A stretch of 64,000 bases of DNA from Sulfurisphaera tokodaii str. 7 (GTDB lineage Archaea > Thermoproteota > Thermoprotei_A > Sulfolobales > Sulfolobaceae), in NCBI RefSeq assembly GCF_000011205.1, contig NC_003106.2, forward strand, positions 1,998,001 through 2,062,000. Reading direction: 5' to 3'. A model generated the notes under the pieces. It did no database searches, was not told the DNA's origin, and saw nothing but the letters and a program-made list of their open reading frames with translations. Positions 17,179 to 26,014 of the stretch are shown here, in pieces (within the stretch, counting starts at the first letter, position 1; each line of letters begins with the position of its first letter). The position numbers were made by a program, and so were the translations under genes.

Positions 17179-18426
17179 TTAACTTAAATTAAGTAGCCAT
17201 TTCCATAGGGGCAAAGCCTTAAACCCTTTCACCTCACCCTCATAGTCCCACGTGAGGATTAATGCGTCATCTACTTTGAGTGCGGATCTAGCCTCCATTA
17301 ACCCCTCCACCTCCCTCTCCTCAACCCTATCACTTGCATAAGTCACTTGAATTAAGCTCTTGGGCTCGAATTTCTCGGAGACCACGAAGTCTACTTCCTT
17401 CTTACCTTTCCAATAGAATACCTCTTTAAACCCCCTCCTTAGTAATTCGATATATACTGCGTTTTCCATAGCCCTTGATATTGAAAACTCGTAGCCCAGA
17501 GCTGTCGGGTAACCGGTGTCTATTATATACACCTTTTTGGGGTTAGCCCTCCTCTTACTCTCACTCCTCTCGAACTCCTCCACTAGGAAGGCAAAGTAAG
17601 TGTCCCGAGCTTTAGAGAAGAGTTCGAGGACTGTTTCCTTTCCTATCTTAACCCCCAGACTCCTCAAGTAGTTATAAACCTTGTTCATGCTCAGAGGGTT
17701 TGAGTAATTGGAAATTATAAAACTCGCAAAGAGCTCTGCTATTGGGGGTTTAACTATAGATAAATCCCTAACTATTACGGACTCGAAATAGGACTTGAGC
17801 AACGCTATTTTGCCTTTACCCTCTTCCAGTACTACGGCTGGATAACCGCCATAGTACAAATACTCCCTAAGTAAGGACAGGATTTTACCCCTTTGAGGTG
17901 TGTAATCTATTAAAGGAGTGTATGAAAAACCCTTGAACTTCAAAAACTCTCTAAATGACAGGGGGTAGATTTCGAAATTTACACTCCTCCCCCTCAGTTC
18001 GTCAGCTATCTTCTGTGGTGTGAGTTCTGATGATGACCCCGTTAAAAACACCCTAGCGTTGAGCCTTTTCCTAAACCAGCTCCCGTAATCCTTAACGTTT
18101 TGGATTTCGTCAAAAAAGATGTACTTCGGTTGCTTTCCAGTAAGTTCTATGAAAGCTTTAATTATTTTGTCTAAGTCTTTAACGCTTATCCCCCTTAGTC
18201 TGTAGTCCTCAAAGTCTACATAGAGTATTTCATCAAATGTAGCTATTCTGCCCTCGATTATTTTCTTTATAGTTTGGTAAAGTAGGTAAGTTTTACCACT
18301 CCTCCTCCCGCCCGTAACGGTGATTATATAGTCCTTATCTACTGGTAATGTAACCTCCCTTTCAAGGAGTTTTGGTAGGCCCGCGGTCAGCCATTCAGCT
18401 ATGAAACTTTTAATCCCTTCTTCCAC
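17179..18426 (-). CDS. AAA ATPase with C-terminal DUF4143-like domain
   Basis: The 415-aa protein has Walker A GGRRSGKTYLL at about residues 39-49, Walker B YIFFDEIQNV at about 105, and a sensor LTGSSSEL. The C-terminal half carries YWKGKKEVDFVV, a D-containing nuclease-like element typical of the archaeal and bacterial ATPase families with a restriction-type C-terminus (AAA_14/DUF4143). The exact cellular role of these proteins is unknown; they are frequent next to mobile elements. Length and motifs are intact. It is a single-gene unit, with no gene within 200 bases on its strand. Confidence 0.85.
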   Translation of the reverse strand: MEEGIKSFIAEWLTAGLPKLLEREVTLPVDKDYIITVTGGRRSGKTYLLYQTIKKIIEGRIATFDEILYVDFEDYRLRGISVKDLDKIIKAFIELTGKQPKYIFFDEIQNVKDYGSWFRKRLNARVFLTGSSSELTPQKIADELRGRSVNFEIYPLSFREFLKFKGFSYTPLIDYTPQRGKILSLLREYLYYGGYPAVVLEEGKGKIALLKSYFESVIVRDLSIVKPPIAELFASFIISNYSNPLSMNKVYNYLRSLGVKIGKETVLELFSKARDTYFAFLVEEFERSESKRRANPKKVYIIDTGYPTALGYEFSISRAMENAVYIELLRRGFKEVFYWKGKKEVDFVVSEKFEPKSLIQVTYASDRVEEREVEGLMEARSALKVDDALILTWDYEGEVKGFKALPLWKWLLNLS

Positions 18427-18662
18427 AACTGCTTCTTGTTTTTTAAGTTTAAGTCTTTTTCTGACTACTTTTACGAATTATCCGGTCTATTAGAGACCAT
18501 ATATTAAAGTCGTGAATTAAATAAAATAAAAACATAAAAAACCTCTTAATTAAGATAAATAGATTTATTATTTTAAACTTAGTATCAATTAGGTAATTAT
18601 TCTAAAAACTTTGTATTAAACTAAGACCATTGGACGAACTGGAAGAGACGTTATCTATACGT

Positions 18663-19393
18663 CAGTATGGGAATCTCTTTTTTCCTGAGATAAATAATAA
18701 CATTAGCCAAAATTGAGCAAAACCAGGACCATTCAAATAAGACCACATATATTTTATGATATAGAGTATAATTAAATATATTTTTATTAGAAAAACAAGG
18801 AAATATAGGATTAATTTCACGTTGCTAAAAAGGGGTACATAGAGTTAGCTGAGATTTGAAAAAACAACTCCCAACTTGAGGTAAACATTGTGCAACAATT
18901 TCCCTCATCTCCTTAAGGCAGAAAATCAACGAGAGACTGACAAAACCCCCACAACCTCACCCAAAGAACGAACCAAATAACAGAGGAGAATAAGAACCAA
19001 CTCCTTCCTAACATCACAAGTCCTAGCCCTAAACTCCCTAGTCTCCCTCAAGACTTTCTTACCCATCTTCCTTAATGCCTTTCTAACGTCATCAATATTG
19101 TTTAAGAGGTTTAATGCTCTCCTCCCCTCATTCCCAAGCCTACTCAAGTAAGTTCCTCTAGCTTTAAAGAGTTCTTCGGGGAAAAGTGTATTAGTTAGAG
19201 AGGTGTAGATTAGTTTGAGGTAGACTTAACGAAGTCCCTGTTGTAGGATTCCATCCCTTTGTCTTTACTCCCCTTCATATGTTAAGGTCCGCCCTCTAAT
19301 GTACAAAATTTTCTCCAAAAATTAGTGTTCACTAGATCTTTTTTGAATATTGTTCATCTCGTTTTTTACGCTAAAAAAGAGATTCCCATACTG
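18663..19393. mobile_element. Element with perfect 21-bp terminal inverted repeats
   Basis: CAGTATGGGAATCTCTTTTT (plus one more T) at 18663-18683 is matched exactly and inverted at 19373-19393. The 731-bp interior holds one minus-strand frame (18,926-19,147, extended upstream through stops to about 19,280). It reads LGNEGRRALNLLNNIDDV and RETREFRARTCDVRKEL. That protein is not one I recognise as a transposase. The interior is decayed but the ends are intact, so the element may be mobilised in trans. No obvious target duplication flanks it. Confidence 0.7.
18926..19147 (-). pseudogene. Decayed reading frame inside the 731-bp element
   Basis: A 73-codon stretch, basic and helical (RKALRKMGKKVLRETREF), ends in a hydrophobic tail. 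The frame can be followed upstream to FKARGTYLSRLGNEG only across stops, so it looks like the C-terminal part of a broken gene. Since it sits within the terminal repeats it is presumably the remnant of the element's transposase, but no catalytic motif is visible. Confidence 0.5.
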
Positions 19394-19458
19394 AAGAGTC
19401 TAAGTATGTTGTTAAACTAAAGTAAAGCATAAAATTTTCCTATTTAATAATCATACTA

Positions 19459-19770
19459 ATGAGCTCAGAAAAAATACCCTCAATATTTATAGGGCTTACA
19501 GTCCTAGCATCTGCAATACAATATGTTATAACTTCCTCGCCTTTTAGTTTATTATTAGCCTCCTTAGGTACTATCGGTCTTATTTCCTTAATTATAAAGA
19601 AAAAAGATGAGAATAAGTTCTTACTCATTTTTATCCCTCTTCTTATAATAGACACCATAAGCGGTATATTTATTGTCTTTGCCCTTAATAGTCCAGTTAT
19701 ATTTCTATCAATGATCGCTATTAGCACTATTTTAATACTATTTTTTAATTATAAAATTGGTAATAAATGA
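19459..19770 (+). CDS. Small membrane protein, unknown function
   Basis: The 103-aa protein starts at an ATG (MSSEKIPSIFIGLTVLAS) and has four hydrophobic segments with a short charged loop IIKKKDENKF between segments 2 and 3. The last third is duplicated at 32,345-32,440 as a decayed copy, and in both places a PaREP1-like gene follows. So the membrane protein and PaREP1 gene travelled as one block. No function can be given. Confidence 0.55.
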   Translation: MSSEKIPSIFIGLTVLASAIQYVITSSPFSLLLASLGTIGLISLIIKKKDENKFLLIFIPLLIIDTISGIFIVFALNSPVIFLSMIAISTILILFFNYKIGNK

Positions 19771-19941
19771 TCGCTCATAATCTCATCATTGTTCGGTACT
19801 TCTTTTAGACACGGTAAAAAAGGTTTGATAATACTCATTATTATTTGTTAATGACTGGATATTATTTAAATTACGAATATCCATTAACAGCTATACCTTA
19901 TTATGTGGTAAAACGATAAATATTTAAAAGGAATTTAAAAA

Positions 19942-20093
19942 ATGCAAGAGCTACCGATTTGCCTCCAAGCTTATAAGAAGACCAGACTTTTAGAGGCTAG
20001 ATATGAAGCAGAGATCACAAGAAAATTCCTTGATGAAGGTCTAATTAGGAATGCCGCTAGAAAAGCTTATCAAGCTTGTAAAGCTTTAGTTGC
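19942..20093 (+). pseudogene. 5' fragment of a PaREP1-like gene
   Basis: From the ATG at 19942 the sequence matches the first 51 codons of the intact PaREP1-like gene at 32630 (MQELP, then QAYKKTRLLEA, KFLDEGLIRNAA), with one small deletion. It then ends abruptly at 20,093, where the 3' end of an opposite-strand PaREP1-like gene begins. This is a recombination junction between two paralogues. Confidence 0.8.
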
Positions 20094-20544
20094 CCAAAAT
20101 CTTCTTGGCCTCATTTAGCATATCTCTAATCCTATTTATGTAAGATGTCACATCGGTAATAGTAAGTTTTGCTTCATGAAAACCCCAAACGTGAAGTAGA
20201 TAACCGTTGCTCCAACCGTCAGATACCCAATTGCCTAGTTTACTTGCTAATGAGTTAGCCGCTTTGGTTAGTAAGTATGTGTACCATCTCCCCTCTTTCA
20301 TTGCTTGTTGGTATTCTGGTAAATTGAACTTTTCAGCTAAGGCTTTAACCAATTCCTCAGCTACTTTATAAGCCTTCTCAGAAGCCTGAATAGCATCACT
20401 CGTCTTTAAGTACTCCTCGCATTCCTTCATATACTTTTTAGCTAGTTCAAGTCTAAGCCTTATCTCCTCCTTAGGATCCTTACTTATCAACACATCTTCA
20501 ACGTTAATTCCCATCTCTTCAGCCCTCTTTATTAATTCCTCCAT
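20086..20544 (-). CDS. PaREP1-family protein
   Basis: From the ATG at 20544 (MEELIKRAEEMGINVEDVL) the product is 152 aa. It has the PaREP1 pattern: an N-terminal helix, then RLRLELAKKYMKECEEYL and IQASEKAYKVAEELVKALAE, a helical hairpin like HEPN proteins, followed by GFHEAKLTITDVTSYI. PaREP1 proteins are abundant in Crenarchaeota and of unknown activity; a nucleic-acid or toxin role has been suggested for HEPN-like members. The frame start at 20601 is too far upstream. It meets the truncated paralogue at 20,093. Confidence 0.75.
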   Translation of the reverse strand: MEELIKRAEEMGINVEDVLISKDPKEEIRLRLELAKKYMKECEEYLKTSDAIQASEKAYKVAEELVKALAEKFNLPEYQQAMKEGRWYTYLLTKAANSLASKLGNWVSDGWSNGYLLHVWGFHEAKLTITDVTSYINRIRDMLNEAKKILGN

Positions 20545-20801
20545 GTATGAGAATAATAACAGATAATTAAATAAAATTTTATTAAAGTAGGGAGTGAGCA
20601 CTTTAATGACTTCTGGTTATTGCAATTTCTTTTGTGATAACTGATTTAGCTAACCATGCCTTTTTACGGTAGCTCCAAATTGATGACAAGGGCACTTAGC
20701 TCCTTGTAGAGGAAATCCGGCTAAACATTAGAAGATTTATTAGATTCAATTAGTTCACTTATATTGAAATTTTTATATATGCATGTATACACATATATCA
20801 T

Positions 20802-21043
20802 ATGCCAAAAGTTATAACTATTTCCGATGAAGTTTACGAGAAATTATCTAAACTTAAAGGTAATAAATCATTTAGCCAAGTTATAAGCGAATTAATTGAA
20901 TATTACAATAAGAATAGTAAGGGAGGGTAGAGGCTTTAGATCTGATATTTGGAATTCTGAGTGAAGAAGAGGCTAAAGAATTAGAGAAGAAAGTAGAAGA
21001 ATTCAGAAAGAGTTTCAAAGTGAGAGAATGTGGTAGTGCTTGA
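20802..21043 (+). pseudogene. Frameshifted VapB-type antitoxin
   Basis: The ATG at 20802 begins MPKVITISDEVYEKLSKLKG and SFSQVISELIEYYNK, which stops at 20,930. The next frame carries on without a gap in sense: ALDLIFGILSEEEAKELEKK and EEFRKSFKVREC. Together they form one typical VapB of about 78 residues, interrupted by a single-base shift at about 20,920-20,930. It overlaps the remains of its toxin. Confidence 0.7.
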
Positions 21044-21250
21044 TTCTAACGTAATGATTTCTATAATGAATGGGATAAAAATCTACTTGATTTTATAAAA
21101 AATTTCAATAGTATTGCAACTACTGTAATATACGTCTATGAAATTATGAGGGGTAAATACAACATAGCTATAGAAAGATTTTTTGAATCAAATTATAATT
21201 TATCCGTTAACACTAGACCCAGTTTTAACCGTAAGAGTATTATCTATTGG
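21032..21250 (+). pseudogene. Decayed VapC PIN-domain gene
   Basis: The GTG at 21032 opens VVVLDSNVMISIMNG, a clear PIN start with the first aspartate, then the frame breaks within 40 bases. A later fragment (TTVIYVYEIMRG, with the conserved Glu) remains. The rest is lost. It follows the frameshifted antitoxin, so the whole pair is dead. Confidence 0.65.
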
Positions 21251-21357
21251 CTTCCATAAGAGGGTTTACGAGCATTAGCCTTTTCCTTAGCTCTCTTTAT
21301 AGGTCTTTCTTGTTTTTAACGTAAAAATGTAATGATTTTCGGATGAATCTCCTTAAC

Positions 21358-21780
21358 CTATTTACTTAAATCATTAACTTCCATCCCCGTATATTTTTTG
21401 ACCAGTTCCTCTTTACTTAGTATGTCCTTATCAAAAGTTAAAAATTGTGAAACCCCAATCAGTGTAGCAGATGCTATCTGCAATATGTCTAAGGTCTTTA
21501 ACTGTAGCCTTAAAGAAAGTTCTTCACTTTTCCTTAGCAACCTGTTCCAATCAACTTCAGCCACTCTTACGTTAGAGAACTTTAACGAGTAAATGGTTGC
21601 GGCTTTGGCCTTAATTTCATCCTTAAGTTTCCTAGAGTAGAAAGAGTTAAGCTCTAAAACTGTTATTTCCCCAGTAACTAAATTTCTAATACCCCTAATT
21701 CTTATTGCTTTTTCGTAATTAGAATCTTCCTCCACTAGGGATAATATGACATTAGTATCAACATAGTGAGAATCACTCAT
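21358..21780 (-). CDS. vapC: PIN-domain toxin (VapC)
   Basis: The 140-aa protein has HYVDTNVILSLVEE (first Asp), ITVLELNSFYS (Glu), LKTLDILQIASA (Asp) and FLTFDKDIL (Asp), the complete set of PIN RNase acidic residues. It overlaps the upstream antitoxin gene by 8 bases, so the pair is co-translated. It would be an RNA-cleaving toxin controlled by the RHH partner. Confidence 0.9.
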   Translation of the reverse strand: MSDSHYVDTNVILSLVEEDSNYEKAIRIRGIRNLVTGEITVLELNSFYSRKLKDEIKAKAATIYSLKFSNVRVAEVDWNRLLRKSEELSLRLQLKTLDILQIASATLIGVSQFLTFDKDILSKEELVKKYTGMEVNDLSK

Positions 21781-22024
21781 ACCTTTCTTCCCTTAAGTCA
21801 GAAGTATTCAATCGTTTATATGGAAAACCATTCTTAAACCATTCATCAACTAACCTCATAACCTCTTCCTGTTCACGTATTTTTTTCTCTATTTCTACTC
21901 TTCCATATTCTATTAATAAATTCACAGCCTCATTTTTCGACCTAGCAATTCCAAGCTTAATCATCTTCTCAATTAATTTAGCAATTTCCTCATTCACCTT
22001 TATAGTAATGACAACATTTACCAT
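21773..22024 (-). CDS. vapB: Ribbon-helix-helix antitoxin (VapB)
   Basis: The ATG at 22024 gives 83 aa. It begins with a beta strand VVITIKVNEEIAKLIEKMI and a helix carrying ARSKNEAVNLLIEYG, the ribbon-helix-helix DNA-binding pattern. The charged C-terminal half (REQEEVMRLVDEWFKNG) would wrap the PIN toxin encoded downstream. The start at 22024 is chosen because the longer frame from 22045 would begin inside the 26-bp palindrome that is probably its operator. Confidence 0.85.
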   Translation of the reverse strand: MVNVVITIKVNEEIAKLIEKMIKLGIARSKNEAVNLLIEYGRVEIEKKIREQEEVMRLVDEWFKNGFPYKRLNTSDLREERYE

Positions 22025-22026
22025 AA

Positions 22027-22052
22027 TATTATATTGGTATACCAATATAATA
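22027..22052. promoter_or_regulatory. 26-bp perfect palindrome, VapB operator
   Basis: The sequence is perfectly palindromic around the centre TTGGTATACCAA, starting three bases before the antitoxin ATG (22024). RHH antitoxins bind such two-fold sites to repress their own operon. The flanking AT-rich arms also contain the likely TATA region. Confidence 0.75.
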
Positions 22053-22099
22053 AGCCTTTTCTTCCATTAGGAACTGATAGTAATTGCTCTTTACAAAAG

Positions 22100-22246
22100 T
22101 TTGAAAGCCTCGTCCTTCAAGGTGGGGATGTAGATTTAAATATGAGTTTTTCTAGTGAATATTTAATGGCTAGGAGGGGAAAGAACTCAATCAGAGCAAC
22201 AGTTTCAATGAAGATTAGTTTATCAGACTCCCTCCTAGCCCTTGTC
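22100..22246 (+). pseudogene. IS200/IS605-type end and N-terminal tnpB fragment
   Basis: CCTCGTCCTTCAAGGTGGGG at about 22,110 is an IS200/IS605-type end motif, related to that at 24,630 in reverse. The ATG at 22166 opens [20 protein letters not shown], nearly identical to the start of the intact TnpB (25807, minus strand). It breaks after LLALV at 22,246, where the DDE transposase remnant begins. Confidence 0.75.
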
Positions 22247-22893
22247 CGGCCCTCCACGCCTAGGGAAGGAGTTGCGTTAAGCCTTGCCGAATACCTTGCT
22301 GGCTTGTCTTCTTGGAGGGCTAGGTTATCACACTCTACCTTGCTGTATTATTATAGGAGGTTGAGTTAGGTATTTTGTGCTCTTGAGTGGCTTTTATGCT
22401 GTTGACGAGACTAAGGTTCTCGTTATTGGTGGTAATTATTATTACGTATGTATCGTTAGGGATATAGTTACTGGTGCTATACCGTTCTTTATGGTTACTA
22501 GCTTGAGGAGTGGGCTCCATGTGCTAGTTGTCCTAGTTAACATGAGGGGTGTTGAGGCTTTAGCTAGTAAATACTTCAAGAGGGTTGACAAGGTCATCTA
22601 CTTACATGATGGGTTATCAGTATATAATGCTTTTAGTTGGTTTAATGTGGAGCATAAGATGGTCACGTTTAGTAAGAGGGACTACGCTGAACAAGGCTTT
22701 AGAAGTTTAAAGCATAGACTCTCCTCAATGGACTCCCACTTCCCTTGGAACTCAAATAGGTTTACTATAGCACGCTGGCTCTCGACCTTCTTCTTAATCT
22801 ATAACATCCTTTACTCTCAAGTATATTTGTTAGACAAAGGGGTGATAATAAATGTAAATATTTCAAATGAATAAAATTGTTGTCCACACTCGC
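22247..22893 (+). pseudogene. DDE transposase remnant (IS6-like)
   Basis: After the junction with tnpB, one frame reads GVALSLAEYLAGLSSW up to a stop at about 22,370. A second frame then carries the catalytic part from about 22,377: GFYAVDETKVLVIGG (first Asp), IYLHDGLSVYNAF (second Asp) and DYAEQGFRSLKHRL (Glu). It ends at 22,874. The gene is split by a stop or frameshift and lacks a normal N-terminus. The right end GTTGTCCACACT (about 22,880-22,891) is found inverted at 29,166. Similarity to IS6/IS240-type DDE enzymes is by motif only. Confidence 0.65.
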
Positions 22894-22953
22894 ATTTAAT
22901 AAAGCGAAAAGTTTAATAGAGAATAAACGAATAGCATTATTGATGTTATTAAA

Positions 22954-23005
22954 CCCGCATAACGCGGGGGGCACGGGTGCGGGTCATAAGGCCCAAGCCC
23001 GTGCC
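22954..23005. other. GC-rich double hairpin beside the DUF3800 gene
   Basis: Two adjacent stems: CCCGC/GCGGG (22954-22968) and GGCACGGG/CCCGTGCC (22970-22977 with 22998-23005). They form a G+C island in an AT-rich genome. The second stem touches the stop codon of the minus-strand DUF3800 gene, so it could be a terminator or mRNA-end structure, an IS200/IS605-type end, or a small structured RNA. Confidence 0.6.
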
Positions 23006-23874
23006 TAGTAAATCTTAAGCGTTAATATTTTATCATTATTTCTTATAAAGAGCTTGTTTAAGATAGTGTTGCATAGTTCAACTGTTTCATATTCGTGATC
23101 TTTTTTACTTGCTCTTCTCAATACACAAGGAGAGGTATTATTCTTGATATCTATATTATCCATTCTACCTATAGTCCACGCTATGACATCTGTTACTTGT
23201 AAACCTCTATGTATTCGATCTCCTTCTCTTGACATAAGGATTTCGTCGAAATACTTCATTCTTAAATCACTAAATGAAGGACTCTTATCACCATCGTCTA
23301 TAACACCTTCATTTAACCATTTCCTATATGTCTCATAAATTTCATTAGCTTTAAAATCCTTGCCCGGTGTATCAAAAACCACTAGAATAGGCTCCCCATA
23401 CTTAACGCTCATTGCAATCCTTTCAAGAATAAACTTAAAAGCTAATTTGTACTTTAAATCCAATGTTAAGTGTTTTTCTATTCTGGAAGCTACCGCGAAA
23501 ACTTCTTCCCTTTTCATCTTACCGAGCTTTTCCACGATGTCGAATAAAATATGCCTTTTAATTTCTATAATTTGTTCATGTGTAACGCCTATTTTTTTCA
23601 ATAACTTCCTTAACGTATCCTTCTCATTTATAAACTCCTTCATGTGTATTATTAAATCATTAAGAGACCGCCGATCCTTAATCCATGTTTCAACGTCTTC
23701 CAAATTATCTGAACCTATTGTATGCCTATCTATTGCACTACTGATTTCATTTAAAATTACATCAGCGAATATGTTATTCACATTCTTAACGAATTCATCT
23801 TTAATTACTAGTCCACCTAGAACTATTCTATTTTCACAATTTCTTCTACTCTCATCAATATAAACTAAATACAT
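23005..23874 (-). CDS. DUF3800-family protein
   Basis: The 289-aa protein begins MYLVYIDESRRN, the DUF3800 signature strand with Asp and Glu, and has VVFDTPGKD in the middle and GLQVTDVIAWTIGR near residue 240, equivalent to the conserved GLQ-x-D segment. These are the acidic positions of an RNase H-like fold, so it is a probable nuclease. DUF3800 proteins are common in phage-defence and mobile regions, and their substrate is mostly unknown. It is a single gene ending at the GC-rich double hairpin, with a 275-bp MITE 60 bases upstream of its start. Confidence 0.8.
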   Translation of the reverse strand: MYLVYIDESRRNCENRIVLGGLVIKDEFVKNVNNIFADVILNEISSAIDRHTIGSDNLEDVETWIKDRRSLNDLIIHMKEFINEKDTLRKLLKKIGVTHEQIIEIKRHILFDIVEKLGKMKREEVFAVASRIEKHLTLDLKYKLAFKFILERIAMSVKYGEPILVVFDTPGKDFKANEIYETYRKWLNEGVIDDGDKSPSFSDLRMKYFDEILMSREGDRIHRGLQVTDVIAWTIGRMDNIDIKNNTSPCVLRRASKKDHEYETVELCNTILNKLFIRNNDKILTLKIY

Positions 23875-23931
23875 AATTATAGTAAATATTATTTATAAAT
23901 AAACCTTTCGGGCGATTCAGAGGTTCTGGGC

Positions 23932-24206
23932 GATTCACGGCTCTTTTTGTAAATTCACTTTATTTTATCATTTTGAGATTAAATAATTGATTGTACATTG
24001 ACAATTAGAAAGACAAAGGAGGGCGATTCAGGTTTCCTTTGCGAATTGTAATAATCTCATAGAATTAGTATAATTCTATGAAGAAATAATTGATTATATA
24101 TCATTATCCCCATTAAGTCCGTGGTATAACTCGTTGGTTTTTCTAACTGTCAAAGTATAATCTCGAAATAAGAAAATAAAGTGAATTCGCAAAAGAGCCG
24201 TGAATC
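23932..24206. mobile_element. 275-bp MITE with about 40-bp inverted ends
   Basis: GATTCACGGCTCTTTTTGTA at 23932 is matched inverted by the end at 24206 (GCAAAAGAGCCGTGAATC), with imperfect pairing extending to about 40 bases. There is no reading frame inside. A second, partial copy lies at 27,855-28,049, so the element is repeated. It carries an internal GATTCAGGTTTCCTTTGCGA repeat. Confidence 0.75.
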
Positions 24207-24212
24207 TCACGT

Positions 24213-24541
24213 GAGAGCGTCCAATGTGTAATTAATATAATTTACTTTATTAATAAATTTTTGTAGAAAAGTAAATATTACAGAACCAACTTGCATGATA
24301 ATACTTAATGAGATTACACCTAGATTATACGTGTGTTAAACTCTAGATTGGAAAATCTCACTAGGAAAGTTCCCTTAACTTTGATTATCGAATATTGCGA
24401 GATTATTTGTAGTTACATTTAATAAATTGATTTTATATTATTATATTTGTTGTAATTAACTGAATTTAATTCTAGGTAAACATGTTTTATAACTTTTTAG
24501 TTTATTTAGTTATTCACATTAATTACACATTGGACGCTCTC
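24213..24541. mobile_element. 329-bp MITE derived from the DDE insertion sequence (copy D)
   Basis: Both ends of copy A (GAGAGCGTCCAATGTGTAAT and its inverse) are joined with the transposase gene deleted. ACGT directly repeats on both sides, a 4-bp target duplication. It sits immediately next to the 275-bp MITE. Confidence 0.85.
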
Positions 24542-24634
24542 ACGTGACAAAAGATCCTAAAATTATTAATTTCGATTCTTTAAATGAGCTCTGGGTTTTA
24601 TAATAGGTTGGTCGATAAGGACTGACTTCATCCC

Positions 24635-24648
24635 CGCCCTGAAGGGCG
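24635..24648 (-). repeat. IS200/IS605 end hairpin after tnpB
   Basis: CGCCCTGAAGGGCG forms a five-pair stem 10-25 bases after the tnpB stop. Related sequence occurs at about 22,110 and 34,475. In such elements the gene's 3' part and the end hairpin give the guide (omega) RNA; here that is inferred. Confidence 0.65.
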
Positions 24649-24658
24649 AGGGTTCCCC

Positions 24659-25807
24659 TCATCGGTTCGGGACTACATCCCTCATTTGAGGGGCAGACGA
24701 GAGGGTCAGAGACCCCCTCCTGTTAAGATTCATAATTCCAATAACATCCCTATCATTCTCATAACCACAAGACGGACAGCTGAAGTACCTATAACCTACT
24801 TCTTTCATCTTTTTACCACACTTAGGGCAAGAGACAGAAGAATAGTGAGGATTAACATACACAACCAACAAGCCGTGTTTCTTAGCCTGCCACTCAATCC
24901 AATACTGAACACGACGGTATTGCATCAAATACAGTTTATCCCTAAACTCAGATGGTAATTTATTAACATGTTTAATCAAATTCTTGAGGTTCTCTAACTT
25001 AATAACATTAGCACCAAAATCCTCTGCAACCTCAACAACCCACTTCCCAACCTTTCTAGCAAAATCCTCCATGATTCGCTTAGCCTTAGAGTAGAAGTAC
25101 TTAATCCTTACAAGAATTCTCTTATTCACCCTCCACCTCTTAGGGTACTTTCTCTGCAGAACTTCAGCTAAAGACTTCCAATGATGAACCTCATGAAGGC
25201 GTGTAGAAATCCTAACATAACGAGTATCATCCTTACCAACAACAATCTCATTCATGTTAATATCAACAGCAACACTACCCCTAGGTTGAATTTTTACTTT
25301 CTTTTTCTCAAAAACCACTTTAAGAAACGCTTTATCACCCTTGATTACCAACCTTGCCTCCTTCATCTTCCAGTCCATGTAGTCCTTAATGTTTCTAGGA
25401 TAACCAAGGATTGGGAGCTCACCGACACCAGCAATCCTAGCCACCATCTTGTTAAAATCTATGTTATAACTTGCTTTTGGTGTTAACCATACAGTCGGCT
25501 TATACACTCTAGGAAACCTACCCCTCCTTGGGTTATTATACCAACCCTTGTATACTGAGAGTGCATCCCTATAACAGTCCTCAGCAACCTTTGATGGTAG
25601 ATTGTATTCCCCTCTTAACTTATCATATAACTCCTCATGGACTCTTCCTAACACACCCTTCTCTTCCGGATTTTTCACATTTTCTTTCAACCAAAACAAC
25701 GAATAACGTAGTGCCTTAACGTAGTTATTCACAAGAGCTAGGAGGGGTTCAGATAGGGCGATCTTCATCGAAACAGTAGCTCTGATCGCTTTAACCCTCC
25801 TAGCCAT
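24659..25807 (-). CDS. tnpB: TnpB (IS200/IS605-family RNA-guided endonuclease), stand-alone
   Basis: The 382-aa protein is full-length. The RuvC residues are visible: [13 protein letters not shown] (first Asp, about residue 185), [10 protein letters not shown] (Glu, about 270) and [11 protein letters not shown] (last Asp, about 360). The zinc ribbon CPKCGKKM...CPSCG lies between them. TnpB cuts DNA guided by an RNA from its own element and helps the element persist. There is no TnpA transposase nearby, so movement would need one in trans. Upstream (25,850-25,900) a CCGCCTCAGAGAGGC hairpin probably marks the other end. Confidence 0.95.
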   Translation of the reverse strand: MARRVKAIRATVSMKIALSEPLLALVNNYVKALRYSLFWLKENVKNPEEKGVLGRVHEELYDKLRGEYNLPSKVAEDCYRDALSVYKGWYNNPRRGRFPRVYKPTVWLTPKASYNIDFNKMVARIAGVGELPILGYPRNIKDYMDWKMKEARLVIKGDKAFLKVVFEKKKVKIQPRGSVAVDINMNEIVVGKDDTRYVRISTRLHEVHHWKSLAEVLQRKYPKRWRVNKRILVRIKYFYSKAKRIMEDFARKVGKWVVEVAEDFGANVIKLENLKNLIKHVNKLPSEFRDKLYLMQYRRVQYWIEWQAKKHGLLVVYVNPHYSSVSCPKCGKKMKEVGYRYFSCPSCGYENDRDVIGIMNLNRRGSLTLSSAPQMRDVVPNR

Positions 25808-25849
25808 TAGGAGAAAATTAAAAGAGCTAATATTTAAACTTTATAAGGG

Positions 25850-25895
25850 GCTATCCATTCCCGCCTCAGAGAGGCAAGGCTTTCCGCCCCCTTAA
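25850..25895 (-). repeat. Likely left end of the TnpB element
   Basis: GCCTCAGAGAGGC at about 25,863-25,875 can form a hairpin, 50-60 bases upstream of the tnpB start. This is the position of the left-end hairpin of IS200/IS605-type elements. Confidence 0.5.
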
Positions 25896-26014
25896 CCCCA
25901 TTTTTTTATAAAGTATCCTCTTCATAGATAGCCTCATATTGGAATGTAATGAGATCCATAATCTAACTACTAGTGTTATTTAAAGTTTTTAAAAGCGGTA
26001 TCACACTTTATCAT

